A DNA stretch of 53,638 bases from Helochares maculicollis (GCA_033557835.1 JAWQRO010000128.1:1-53638); one strand, 5' to 3'; numbered from the stretch's first letter, positions 11,894-24,507 are shown. Made by a program: numbers and translations. The notes: generated from the letters alone by a model not told the origin.

Positions 11894-12309
11894 TCTTGAT
11901 GTATTATTATTTTTCTGCTGGATGTAAAGTTTTAAAATCAGAAGAATCTACGTGCATCTACCAGAACTGCAAAATTGAATCATGTTTAGACCGAATTATT
12001 ACTCTTGAAGTGCCCGCAATTCACTACTCCAACATGGAGCAGCTGCATTCTGAATTTAAATTCTGTACATGACAACGATAATGTACATTGGGCTTCACTC
12101 TAGTGTTTGTCAAGTAAGTTGGTTGCTTAAGATAAACGGTTAATATACTAGAAGATCGAGCGGAGGGAGTTTTTAGCGGAAAGTTTGGAAAGTGTGGTCG
12201 ATTACGATTGAGTCATTCGCGATATTCTGTTGATAAAGAAACTGTACAAATGATTGTCTAAGGTATAAAATATTTAAAATAATATAATTGTTTTAAATAA
12301 GTAGTGATA

Positions 12310-12542
12310 ATGAAATCATGTATGTGGTTTAGCATGGTTCAGGTCGTTCTCGGTTGTTTCGTTTTAGTCCTTTATGCTGCGTATTATATATTTTCTGTAT
12401 ATGCTTGTAATACTAAACCACCCTTCGTTCAATCAGTTTCTAGTGGCATAGTTTGTGCAGTACGCCCTAAAGATTGTAGTAAATACGCACTCCTCTCTCC
12501 GCATATTAAATCTCTTGGCAAGGAATTCTGGAACTATTTGAG
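12310..12542 (+). CDS. Candidate first exon: protein with hydrophobic N-terminus
   Basis: An ATG at 12310 opens a frame of 77 codons plus 2 nt that runs into a good splice donor, GAG|GTAAAG, at 12542/12543. Residues about 8-32 are strongly hydrophobic (core VVLGCFVLVLYAAYYIF), which would serve as a signal anchor or signal peptide. The rest is polar with three cysteines, and reads like ordinary protein. The frame closes within the putative intron, as expected for an exon end. A TATA-like tataaaa lies at about 12264. I do not recognise the family and see no second exon in the window. It could be a chance frame. It is the most gene-like non-transposon frame here. Confidence 0.33.
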
Positions 12543-13002
12543 GTAAAGCTAATTCCGAGCCCAAGCACCTACCTTATATGAACTTACTTTCAGAACTTCT
12601 GATTAGACAGAATGCTCTCCTTTACGTTAAGCTGCTCGACAGACGTTGCAATACCTTCAAGTTATTGTTTACAACAAGTACGTGTAGTGGGACGTCAGAT
12701 TGGAAAGGCAGAAAGCCACGCTCAGAAAACCAAGGGAAAAGGAAGTTGAAATGAATTTTGAGTGAAAAGTGAGTTGGGAGGAAATACTTGCTGATTGGTC
12801 AGGTGAATTTAGGCAAAAATGTGTGTTCAAGCGAATTTAGGCGACAATTGAAATTTAGGTAGAGAGGGGGATAAACCGAATTTGGAGAGAGAAAATGTGT
12901 GTTGCGTGATAGACAGGAAGCGCGATATTAAAACGGGTGAGTGGTGGAGGGAATGACAGACACTGTCTTGACAGGGGTGCGGAAATAATTTTAAAAACAG
13001 GA

Positions 13003-13240
13003 TATGGGAATAAAACCAGCATATGGGCATAAAATAAGGATATTGGAATAAAATAAAGATATGGGAATGAAATAAGGATATGGGAATGAAATAAGGATAT
13101 GGGAATAACCTAAGGATATGGGAATACATTAAGAATGTGGGTATAGAATTAGAATTTGGGAATAGAATTAGAATGTGGGAACAGAATTAGAATGTGGGAA
13201 TAGAATCAGAATTAGGCAATACCATTAGGATATGGGTAGA
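13003..13240 (+). repeat. 19-bp minisatellite
   Basis: About 12 copies of a 19-bp unit like gatatgggaatgaaataag. The central copies (13040-13120) are almost identical and the right-hand ones drift to a gaatgtgggaatagaatta form. The long minus-strand frame across it is only translated repeat (Tyr/Phe/Pro-rich). Confidence 0.9.
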
Positions 13241-13249
13241 AAAATGAAT

Positions 13250-15190
13250 AAATTTCGAACATAGGAGCTGCGCTGCCAAAGTTCGGGGCGGAAGCTAATA
13301 ATAATTATTGGAAAAAATCAAATATCTTAGCCGATTGAAAACATCACTCGATCAACTATAATGGAATGGACAAGAATTGAGTCAGAAAGAATCGTTGCTA
13401 GCTAAAGTTTATTCATTTTGATCGAAATGAATGAAGTTTTTCTTGGGAGGAACGAAAAATGTCTTGCTTTGATTAAGGGATTCTTATTAAGATCTGCGCT
13501 GCAGTTGCTTTTTAAATCAATATTTGACGGGACAATAGTGTTTCGGCACATATCAGTAATTGTTAATTTATCACAGGATAATGGAGTTTATTAAATACAA
13601 TAGTTCAGCAACTTACGGCTAAATTATTAAATATGCAACAACTAAAAGCAATTTGTACTAAAATTCTATTTTAATGCGCCGCCCACTTATTAATTATTCC
13701 GAAATCAAAATTGATGCTTCCCTAATGTCCATCGGGCCAAAATAATAGCGCTCTCAGGTAAATGGTAATATGCACCTTCGGGAATAACATAGAGGATGAT
13801 AAATGGGAGAGAATCAGGCCGCCCGCGCCTCGTTCTCCGTAGCACCACGGTTGCACACAAACAGACAAAGAGACAGACAACCACACCGTCGCATCGCTAC
13901 CACTCCAACAGTCGAATATCCAGGCGGGGATTAGATTTGCGTGCAAGCTCAACCCCTCTAGGTTACATCTGCATAGATAAATATCAATTTGTTGAGACAT
14001 AACTCCAATCAAACTTTTCTCCAAGTCCCAACGACAACGAATTACACTCACCTCCACCCTTTCTAAACATCCTGCTTCCTGTCCTGTCCGTCCACCCCGA
14101 TCCCCTCACGCCTCACCGCCATCAGCCCCCTTTCATCTCACATATAGATGTATTAGGGGTACGCACCCCCGTCCGACGGATCCCCATTTCCATCCGATTC
14201 CTCCCCACTCCGTTCAGTCTCCAACACCAACCTCATAACCAAGTTTCATTTTATTTTTAAAACGAGAAACATTTTTACGATTCAATTTGAACCCAAAATC
14301 CCCAGATAACCACTAATTGTTTTTGCAATCCGCTTTTAGGACCCCGCGCCCGGAATGATAGCCTTACCAATTCAAATTCGTCGTTACGACATATTTATAC
14401 GGTAAAACGGTCATAAAGTCCCTGGATTGTATCCATAAAGCACCCCCCAACCCCGCAGCCTCCCATATTGCCCCAAAAAACACCCCCTCCCCGTCCGCCC
14501 TCCCCCCGCCCTCGGCCGAAACGTAACATTTTTATATTTTACTCTTTCATTTCACTCCAGCCCCAGGCGGGGGCACAAACATATCCCCCCAGCTGATTTA
14601 TGCAGGGCGGTTTTATTAAAAACATTACTTCGGTCTCTTACCGCCTCTCGGCCAACTCGGATACGACAAAATGCCCCATAAAAGATAGGAGGCTATGAAA
14701 AATGGTTTATTGTGACATTCGCAAATGATTTCGGGGTGTTCTGCTTTCTTGGATTAAGTTAAAAGGTCGTGTAGTAGCTGCGAAGCTTCCGCGGGGTCGA
14801 CCCTGGACGGTTCGTAATTTTGCGCGGTGACACAAAATCCGAACACGACCAGAACTCAAACGGAGCTGTCAAAAATCCGCTAGGTTCGACGCGGATTAAA
14901 AATGAATTTGTTATCGCGCGGAAAGTTTTAATTAAAATTAATTATGGAGAGAGTATTCAATTTTACTGGGAGAAACACGCGCTTTTTTTTCGAAATTTTT
15001 AATTAAATGTTATTTAATGGTCGCGCGGGTATATTAGGTTTTTATTTTTTTGGGGGCGAAAAATAAGGAAAAAACGAACGAGTAATTTATTTTCGTTTTT
15101 AATTGAACTTCCGGATTTTATTAATTAAAATTTTTCAACGCCTCGCAGGTTTTTCGACGGAAATATTCTGTAGTTGAATTAATGTTTTAA
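13250..15190. other. No recognisable gene; C-rich tract
   Basis: Unique-looking sequence. From about 14040 to 14580 the plus strand is strikingly pyrimidine-rich with many runs of C, unlike the AT-rich surroundings. Open frames at 13722-14057 (minus) and 13796-14002 (plus) overlap each other and have no recognisable domain. I see no rRNA or tRNA. Confidence 0.5.
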
Positions 15191-15194
15191 AGTA

Positions 15195-15560
15195 CATTTC
15201 TCTTCCACGTCCTCCTTTGCTGCACTTTTACTTCCTCCTTTGCTGCACTTCCACGTCCTTCTTTGCTACACTTCCAGGTCCTACTTTTCTGTATAGTTCC
15301 ACGTCCTTGTCTGTATATTTCCATGTCCGCCTATTTCTGTATAGTTTCACAAACTCCTTTTCTGTATAGTTCCACATCCTTCTTTACTGTATAGTTCCAC
15401 ATCCTCCCCTTTTCTGTACAGTTCCACATCTACCTTTTCTGTATAGTTCCACATCCTCATTTTTTGTATAGTTCCATGTTCTTCTTGTTTGTATAGTAAG
15501 TATAGTCCTCCTTTTCTGTACAGGTCTACGTCTTCCTTCCCTGTGCGAGTTCCTTCTCCT
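15195..15560 (+). repeat. ~25-bp minisatellite
   Basis: About 14 imperfect copies of a unit like tttctgtatagttccacatc plus cttcc. The left copies use a tttgctgcacttccacgtcc variant and the right copies use tctgtatagttccacatcc. Unit length varies from 22 to 28 bp. The minus-strand frame over it is a translated repeat. Confidence 0.85.
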
Positions 15561-15924
15561 GCATTTCATTCTCGCACGAAGTGTTGGAATGAGTTAAGCT
15601 TCATGAGACAAGGTTGGGGTTACAAGGACAATGTTTATCCTGTAAGAGCAATCAGGCACTCTTGAGGGGGTTCACAGCAGGATAACAACTCTGGGTAAGG
15701 GTTAGGAAGTACTTTTTGCTTTGCCTTGTCCCCTTTGTCCTCGCTCAGTCATCCCTTGACATTCGCTTTCCAGGGCTGTAGGTATATAGTATATATCTTG
15801 TTGATTCCCTTTGTCAGAGTACTTGACATACTTAAATTTTAACAGGGCCACGGAGATACGGAGGGAATTACGAAGATGCAGTTGCGCAAAAATTTATTAG
15901 GAGGTGGAGTCATTGTCATTTATT
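15560..15924. other. No recognisable gene
   Basis: Short stretch between simple repeats, without coding or RNA features that I can identify. Confidence 0.5.
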
Positions 15925-16033
15925 TATTTCTCTCTCTGGCACACACAGTCCTTCTCTCTCTGTCACACACAGTCTTCCTCTGTGTCACACTCTTTCCCTG
16001 TCTCTCTCTCTCTCTCTGTTTGTGTCTCCTCTA
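15925..16033 (+). repeat. CT/CA low-complexity tract
   Basis: Alternating (CT)n and cacacacagtc segments: two nearly identical ~26-bp pieces followed by a pure CT run at about 15997-16017. Confidence 0.85.
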
Positions 16034-16308
16034 ATTTTTATGGTGATTACTCTCTGTCGCTTTTAATTTTTATGGTGATTATTTGCAATGCAAAATGGAT
16101 TTAGAATGAAATTGGCGAAACAAACGCTCGTTAATGTGATAATTTCTGTTGGTTTCTCAGAGGAACTTTCACTGTTCCGTTCCGGTTAAGTTAGGAATTA
16201 TTATTATCGTTATTATTTTAAATTGTCTTGCAGGCAAATGAACACCTACTACTAAATGATTGCAGTACAGTGGCGCAATTAAGCTGCACGGTTTGGTTTT
16301 ATTTTATG

Positions 16309-17595
16309 CAATAAATAACAAATAAGTTTCCACCATTTTTTATAAAAACTTTAATATTTATTGTAACAGAACGGTAGTTTAAGTTTATTCAATGTATTGT
16401 CCATCACTAGCAACCATTTTTTCCCATCTCTCAGGCAGCATTTGGATTCCACATCTGAAGAACTCCTTATCTTTTGAGGCTATCCACGTATCAACCCAGT
16501 TTTTGGTATCTTTATATGTTGTAAACCGCTGCTCTGACAGAGCTTGTGCCATTGACCGCAACAGATAACAGTCGGATCGTGCTATGTCTGGTGAATACGG
16601 CGGGTGGGGCAACACTTCCCAATCAAGTGTTTTCCAATAGTTTTTCACCGGAACCGCTACATGCGGACGAGCATTATCGTGGAGTAGAATTATTTTGTCG
16701 TGTCTAGAATTGTATTGAGGGCGTTTTTCCTTTAGAGCATGGCTCAATATCATCAATTGTGTTAGGTATAGAGTTCCAGTTATTGTTTCGCTCGGATTAA
16801 GCAACTCGTAATACACCACACCTAGCTGATCCCACTATATAGACAGCATGAGTTTTTTCCGTGAATATTCGGTTTTGTGGATGTTGACGCGTGGCCAGGT
16901 TTTCCCCATGATTTTCTTTTTTTTTGGGTTATCGTAGTGTATCCATTTCTCATCCCCGGTGATGATTCGATGTAAAAAACCTTTTTTTATGCCTGGCTAG
17001 CAGCATTTCACTCATACATAATCGGCGTTCAATATCTCTTGGCTTCAATTCGTATGGAACCCAATTTCCTTTTTTTATGAATCATTCCTAATGATTTTAA
17101 GCGATGTGAAACTGCTTGCTGAGTGACTTCTAATGTGAGAGCAAGTTCCTTTTGTGTTTGAGACGAATCTTCCTTCCATAATTCTTCCAATTCTGCATCT
17201 TCGTAAATTTTGGGCCTTCCACTGCGGTCTTTGTCTTCTACATTAAAATCACCGTTTTTAAACTTTTGAAACCACTCACGACACGTCCTCTCACTCAAAG
17301 CAGCTTCATTATATGCTTCTACGAGCAATCGATGCGCCTCAGCTGCAGAAATTTTTAAATTAAAGAAATAAATTAAAAGTTCCTGTAAATGATGTTTATT
17401 TGGTTGAACTTTAGACATTTTCAGATCAAAAAAATTATATTTTACTAGCACGGAGTCACTAATATAGGAAGGTTATGTTATTTTAGAGCGAACAGACTAA
17501 TTTTTAAGCCGGTTATCATCTGCAAATTCTAACGAAAGACGCGCCCCACGACACCTTCCTTAAAACGGCGGAAACTTATTTGTACTCCTAATAGT
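16309..17595 (-). mobile_element. Mariner transposon (lineage 1), almost full length
   Basis: Two ends share inverted sequence: CAAATAAGTTTCC at 16319-16331 matches the complement of 17570-17582, with looser similarity over about 27 bp each side. The spacing of about 1.28 kb is the normal size of mariner. The transposase runs on the minus strand. The exact ends and TA duplication are blurred by mutation. Confidence 0.88.
16385..17418 (-). pseudogene. Mariner transposase, frameshifted (lineage 1)
   Basis: Cut-and-paste DDE transposase. The N-terminal part starts at the ATG at 17418 (MSKVQPNK) and carries the paired helix-turn-helix DNA-binding region, ending with GRPK near residue 70. The C-terminal part holds HDNARPH and SPDIARSD, with 34 residues between the second and third catalytic Asp (D34D). 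The first Asp (TGDEKW) is readable at about 16955 in another frame, so all three acidic residues survive. It is broken by A-run frameshifts near 17065 and 16985 and by a UAG in place of Trp in the usual WWDQ block near 16835. It is a dead copy, but its catalytic core is only lightly eroded, so it is relatively young. Confidence 0.92.
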
Positions 17596-17599
17596 TTGC

Positions 17600-18427
17600 A
17601 TTTATTTGTGGTGTGGTGTTAAAACTCTTTGCTCTCTAGCGTGAGCTCAACATTTCTTTCTCTAACTTCGGAAATATCCCTTTTATTTTCGTATATACTG
17701 CTAATTTCTACGTCCAGCCTTCGATTACTCAAGCAATCAATAGTTGGGGAGACGCTGATTATGCAATGTGAAATATTGCAAGGCAATTTAGCGATTTGTT
17801 AGTATTGCAAATTGTCGATCGGGAATTGAAGGGGGTTAGGTAAGAGGCGAAAGGGATTTTTTCGACCTTGCGAAATCCCAGTTGATTAGTCAATCAATTT
17901 ATACGGGCCGACGGCACGAATTCATCTTGATGAGGATGAAATCATCAAATAATTATGGCAAAAAGTTTAGTCCTTGTTGTAGATTGAATAATGGTTCTAT
18001 TTATCGACTGAGAGGTTTGCAGCGATGACTTGATTTTATATACATATAATGGCGTTTATAAACTACCGGATTGCAACACGAAGTAAACACAAATTCGTGC
18101 ACGTCTTAGAGTCTACGAAACCATAAAAATGTTCAGGTATTACTCAAACGATTGAGAATATTCAGGACCATCCAGGAGTCTAGTACAGAATTTAAATATA
18201 AGATTAAAATTGTCTCAGGACTATATTGTAAAGTTGGTGGCCACCGATTCTAGGAAGAAATGCCATCTGGAGGTTTTAACAGATTTAATCCCAATAAATC
18301 CTGCTAATATCGACTATTCAATTCAGGTCTTGGCACAATTAGGGATATTGCTAGACTCTACAACGACGTCTTTTACGAGCTGAAATGCGCCGCGGATGAT
18401 ACTACTGTGATCAAAAAATAAGGCGAA
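17600..18427. other. No recognisable gene
   Basis: AT-rich spacer between two mariner remnants; no coding motif seen. Confidence 0.5.
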
Positions 18428-19135
18428 TTTGTTTATAAAATGTAAATTCTTTATTTATTCTTCTAAATCAATTTCATCCCCTTCAAAGTAATCCCCGTCC
18501 GAATAAACGCACTTTTGCCAACGCTTTTTCCACTCCTCGAAACAGCCGGAATAGTATTTTTCCGGTATAGCATTCAAGACCTTCTTCGATTCGATTTTTA
18601 TCTCCTCAATTGTATCAAAACGGTATCCCCGTATTGGCCTTTTGAGTTTGCTGAATAGCCAGAAGTGGCACGGAGCCAAATCAGGGGAATACGGTGGTTG
18701 CGGAACGATATGAGTCCAGTTTTTGGCAAAAAAGTCGCGAAGAACCAACGCAGTATGATATGGTGCATTTGGCACCAATCGATACTTGACGCGTTTGAGA
18801 CACAAAAAATCCTTCAAATGGTTTGGACTGAGTCAAATGATATTCCAACACTATCAGCGAGGTCTCTAATTGTCAACCGACGATTTTCAAGCACCAAATC
18901 TTTGATTTTTTGGACGTGGTACTCGTCGGTGGACGTTGATGGTTACCCAGAGCACGGTTCGTCTACAACGCGTTCTCTCCCGCTTTGAACTCGTACCACT
19001 TATAAACGTTTTTATGCGGCATAGTTTAATCACGAAAGGCCTTCCGCAACATTTTCAATGTATCCGCACAAGAATATTCGTTTCGCAGACAAAATTTGAT
19101 GCAAGTTCTTTGCTCAGCAAAATCGCCCATTGTAA
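18428..19135 (-). pseudogene. Mariner-family transposase with internal deletion (lineage 2)
   Basis: The minus strand begins with MGDFAEQR at 19130 and reads through the helix-turn-helix region (YKWYEFKAG, then KIKDLVLENRRLTIRDLAD), interrupted by frameshifts and stops. At about 18780 the frame passes directly from the end of the DNA-binding region (KRVKYRLVP) to NAPYHTALVLRDFF. This joins the N-terminal domain to the catalytic domain and removes roughly 150 residues, including the first two catalytic Asp. The last Asp is replaced by His (SPDLAPCHFWLF). The C-terminus (WKKRWQKC, then DGDYFEGDEID) is intact. The overall type is the mariner group often annotated as FLJ37770-like in arthropods. 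It is inactive. Confidence 0.87.
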
Positions 19136-20917
19136 ATGTCGAAAAATTCAGTTTTGGTTGTTTTTTAAAATCACGTGTAACTCAGAGATAATTAAAGCTT
19201 TTGATAAGCAGACGTTTGGCAAATGTTATAGACAGTCCCAGCAACATAGGAAAAAATTTACCTGGCTTTCTAATGCCCGAGAGTTTAAATGACAATTTCA
19301 CCTTAATTTTTGATCACAGAGTACATTCGGCAACTATTGTTAGTGGATGTAATGACCAGTTCGGCGACGCGAATGAAATCGTGGGAATCGCGAGTATCGC
19401 AACGGCCACTGGGCAAAGGTCAGGGAATCCTGTTCTTTATTAGCTGATCCAAACCACCGCAGAAGCAGTGTCAGTATAGGTTTCTGGCTAGAAAGTCAGT
19501 TGGTGAAACTAAAGTAGCACGAATACAAACAATTGTAAATACTTGTACATTGTCTCAATTTGTTGTGATTAAGCATCGTTCTGAAGCCATCTTAGACTTA
19601 ATTCCTACGATTTTCTCAATTAATTCTTAAGATTCTTTGGAGGCGAAGCCTTAATGCGTCTTTTTTTAGCGATTTCCGGCTCTCAATATAAAATTTTTCA
19701 ATTCATAGCACAAGAATATTCGTTTCGCAGAGAAAATTTGATGCAAGTTCTTTGCTCAGCAAAATCACCCATTGTAAATGTCGAAAAATTCGCTTTTGGT
19801 TGTTTTCTAAAATCACGTGTAACTCGGAGATAATTAAAGCTTTTGACAAACAGATGCTTGGCAAATGTTATAGACAGTCCCAGCAACATAGGAATAAACA
19901 TTACCTGCCTTCCTAATGCCCGAGAATTTTAAATGACAATTTCACCTTACATTTTGATCACAGTAGTACGTCCGGCAACTATTGCTAGTGGATGTAATGA
20001 CCAGTTCGGGGAAGCGAATGAAATCGTGGGAGTCGCGAGTATCGCAACGGCCTCTGGGCAAAGGTCAGGGAGTCCTGTTCTTTCTAAACTGATCCAAACC
20101 ACCGCAGAAGCAGTGTCAGCTTAGCTCTTTGACTAAGAAGTCAGTTGGTAGAACTAAAGTATCACGAATATAAGTAATTGTAAATACTTGTATATTGTCT
20201 CAATTTGGTGTGTTTGGGCATCGTTCTGAAGGCATCTCAGACTTAATTCCTACGATTTTCACAATTAATTCTTAAGATTCTTTGGAGGCGAAGCCTTAAT
20301 GCGTCTTTTTTTAGGTATTTCCGGCCTCCGTATAAAATTTTTCAATTCATAGCACAAGAATATTCGTTTCGCAGACAAAAACACGTGTAACTCGGAGATA
20401 ATTAAAGCCTTTGACAAACAGACGCTTGGCAAATGTTATAGAAAGTTCTAGTAACATAGGAAAAACATTACCTGCCTTCCTAATGCCCGAGAGTTTTAAA
20501 TGACAATTTCACCTTACATTTTCATCACAGTAATACGTCCGGCAACTATTGCTAGTGGATGTAATGACCAGTTCGGCGACGCGAAGGGAATCGTGGGAAT
20601 CGCGAGAATCGCAACGGCCACTGGACAAAGGTCAAGGAATCCTGCTCTTTATTAGCTAATTCAAACCACCGCAGAAGCAGTGTCAGTATAGCTTTCTGGT
20701 TAGAAAGTCAGTTGATAGAACTAAAGTAGCACGAATACAAATAATTGTAAATACTTTTACATTGTCTCAATTTATTGTGATTAGGCATCGTTCTGAAGGC
20801 ATCTCAGACTTAATTCCTAAGATTTTCACAATTAATTCTTAGGTTCTTTGCAGAAAAAGCCCTAATGCGTATTTTCTTAGCTATTTCCGGCTCTCAGTAT
20901 AAATTGTTTCAATTCAC
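19066..20917. repeat. Three ~643-bp tandem copies seeded by a mariner 5' end
   Basis: Copies start at 19066, 19708 and 20352 (spacings 642 and 644). Each starts with the first ~22 codons of the adjacent lineage-2 transposase read on the minus strand (ATG at 19130 and about 19772). It then runs through that element's upstream sequence and on to a block with a tagtggatgtaatgaccagt core. The third copy has lost about 80 bp, including the start codon, and fades out near 20917. Copies are about 90% alike. The junction is the short word gcacaagaatattcg inside the coding region. Confidence 0.9.
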
Positions 20918-23900
20918 AGTTGTTGCATTTGACGATTTATTTCTAATTTTTTATACTCATGACAAAAAATTATATTCATTATAAATTTACATAATTCAAA
21001 CAAAGTTCCTTACGATTTTCATATTGATATTGCTAGATTTCTATTATTATTTCCGTATTGAATTTGCGCTATTCTAGTAATTCTAATAATTCTAGTTTTT
21101 TCACAGGAGCACTTATGTTCCGTTTAGGGTTCATAAATGACGAATCGACAACAAATTTCAAGGAGTAAACCATTTTTTGATACTATTAGAACCTCTTTCA
21201 TCCCCAATTCTTCAGTTTTGATCTTGAAATGTTAGATTTTGGACAATGAGTCGTTGATTTTACAGCCTACAATTGTGGAGTTTTGATCTTGTAATCTTGA
21301 ATTTTTAAATCTGGGCAATTTAAATATTTCATTTTTAATTCTATGAGTAAGCCGTAACAGTTTCGCCTTAATTTAGATTTTGTAATTTTACTTTATGGCC
21401 TTTAAATAAATTAATCGAGATAACTTTTTCTACGCCCCAAAATGTGATCATAACCATTGGTTCAGTCCATTAGCTAGAATCGTAGATCTATGCCGTAATT
21501 ATGATTTCATGTTTCCGCTTGGACAGGCGGACCCCTCGTTATATTGTGGCTTCCTCATTGCATTTCAAGCTCAAACATAGTCCAGACAGTTTTATGTAAT
21601 TGTGTATGGACAGACGAGGCTCCTAAGCACATACCTCCTACCAACTAAATGCAAATCTTATTAATAGGCTTAAACAAGGCATTGAACTTATTCTGTAGAA
21701 CCTCACACACAGTTAAGCAGCGCCAGAAAAACAATAAGAGGAAGCATTTTTTCGTCGTTTTGTCTTCAAGTACATGCGGCCGAAGCCGTTCTTTGCGTTC
21801 CCGAGCATTCCGTTTGGGCTCTTTGCACTAAACAGCTGTTGCGAGTGTACCAGGTGGTATTAAAAAAGAGGAAATTCCAACGAATACCAGCGAGGAGAGC
21901 AGTGGAACGTAAACATAACACATTCGCCACTAATTATGGTCTAAATTTATACTGGTTTAGGAAGGACACCGCACGCTAATCCAAGATTTTTCCCTCTTGC
22001 TTTCTCTTCGGGTCTCCGCAACCGACTGCGGAATCGATACACAACAGGATATTACGTAGACATTGCCCGGAGAAGACCTTTCAGCCTCTGATTCTTCAGC
22101 CTTCGACCATTGCCTCGTTATTCGGTCTCTTCCAAATTAATTAAACTTTGAACAGAGGACTCTGTGTTCAGGACACGGCTTTGTGCGGTGGTCTTAGAAC
22201 TGTGCGTCGGACACAAAACTGTAATGAGACATAAAATGTGCGTGCTAAGGTCACAAAACTACCCTGAAGACAAAAACTGCTGCGCATGAGTTCTGTCACT
22301 TACACTACGAGAGCCGAAAAGCGAGTTTAATTGACTTAATACTGGAAACCTATCATAAAACTGCAACATTGAGAGCACTTAGAATTGAAGTCTTGTCTGG
22401 TAGAGGTGCACAAAAATTAATGGACGGCATTGAACTTTGATTTCAATGGTTGTTTATGTCCTTTCCTCTGTCTCTATTTGCTTAGGATGGCTTTGCGTCC
22501 ATAAAAATTGATCCTCGAGGGTTTGATGGATCTAAGGAAGCGTTTTGATTGTGAAGCAGGTCTTCTATAGGCGTTACTTAGAATACTCTTTTTTAAAAAA
22601 TCTCGCCATTTTCTGCACTCTTTTCGCGTCTGCACGCTTCATCTCTGATTACTTAAATTTAAAAAAATAATACCTTAATTGCAAAATTACTTTGGTGTGG
22701 CGAGGGTAGCTCTTTCGTACAAAATGGTTGATTAGGAAGTCTCCTGGATAAACTGCTGTTGCTATTGCTAGGTGATAATTTTTACAATTGCACACTTCTT
22801 ACAGACTAGGTCGATCTGTGCGTGTGAGACGCGAAATGAAACCAGCCCCCTCAAGTTCCAGTCCGTTGCCGAAATCCAGCAGGCTTTGTTAGCAGCGCCG
22901 ACTGCGATTTGTTTGGGGAATTAAATGAAGTTCGAAATCCTCTTATGTTATTACTACATTCACGCGCTGTATGTGGTTACTCAAATATGTACGGAGATCA
23001 CGGTTAATCCGTAATTAACCAGATATAAATTAGAACCACACGGCAACACTTGCTTCGCAATATTTGTGTGTTTGCTGCTACCCTGGAATTGTTGTATACA
23101 TGAGGATTTACCCGCCAGCTCTCGGGGATTATTAATTTAAGATTTGTTTAATTTGTAGGCCCCTAGAAAATTTATCGGTTTTGAATAAATCGTGCCGCAG
23201 GAGGAGGCGGAGAAGAGATTTAAGTTAACCAAAGTATAGCCTATAACCATTTGAGCAATTTGCTACCCTTGAAGTTGTTTAAGCCACCTCGTGACCAGCC
23301 AGCCTTCGTATAATAGAGAGATTACCGCAGAAGTTGTATCGTATAATCAAGGCAAATCGACCCGGTTAGTTAAAACTTTGATCCTCCACTTGATGGTAAA
23401 TTGAACTCGAGCAAATAGCCTACGCCGCTCTCGTCCTCTAAAATCCTGCATGTACTGTTCGTTGGTACACATCACACACGCTCAGCGAGAGATGCATCTA
23501 ATGGATGTACTGTTAAACCCACATAACATACATTTCCATCATCGTTAGTACACCACTTCGCGTCGCTTAGACGGTGCGATCCGAACACCAGGATGTGAAG
23601 TCGCTTCCTCTCTTCAGCTCGGCTAGATGTGCTTGCTGCCTTTTATATGGTGCAACATCTGATGCACACAATGCGGCCGTTGTCACTAAAACCGCAGATG
23701 CATCCAGGACTCAATTACTTATGCCTAGTAAATTTCTACACTAATTCGTCTTCTCTTCCTCCTACGCCGGCACCTAAATTAATTTACTTTGGGACTTTAT
23801 GTGCATGTAAAGCAGTTATATTACTGTTGTTTCTAATTGATACAAATGCGCTCTACATGTTCCTTAATTCGCCATACTAAATAGTTAATGGTTTGACCTA

Positions 23901-24495
23901 CATACTGAGAGGAACCGAAACTAATCATAATCGCACAATGCCAGTCGATTCGAATTGAGTGGTGGTAGGAAGGTTGTTCTGCCAAAAGTCATTCGGTATT
24001 GATTTTAGAGCAACAGCGTAAATCCAACGCAACAGTTTGATGGTTTGATCCTGTGATCAGTTGCTAATTGATATTAATACCGGATATGTGCGCTCGCAGT
24101 GCGCTCAGCCATAAAAATTCTGCATCAATTGCTTTGGTAAAGCCGGTCGGAAGGCCCCGAATCTAAGTTATTGTCATGCGCCTCCAATTGTGCAGGCGTG
24201 AGATATTGTCTAATTTTCCTACCTGCATCTTAACTGTAGACATACTGATGTTTACTACAACCAACAAATATTTCGTTCGTTTCCTATCGCAACACATTCA
24301 ACATTCCCGACAACATTTAAATTAAACAAATTATTAGCGACATTAATGGTCATGCTTTTAAATCAACAAACAAAAGCTTCTCACCTCAATCTAATTTTTT
24401 TATCGTACTACCATCGATTTCAACATAAAAATATGATTAATCCAGATAGTTGGATTTGACTAAATTCAGAAATTTAATTCATTTTCTAACAATTT
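20918..24495. other. Long stretch without a recognisable gene
   Basis: 3.6 kb of mixed sequence with only short frames (longest 83 codons at 23629-23880, leucine-rich and without a recognisable domain). No transposon ends or tandem repeats were noticed. It is probably host intergenic or intronic DNA. Confidence 0.5.
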
Positions 24496-24507
24496 TAAAA
24501 CGCGTAC

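Noticed and set aside
12827..13129. 100-codon minus-strand frame (repeated YPYF/SHI residues)
   Set aside because: It is a translation of the 19-bp minisatellite.
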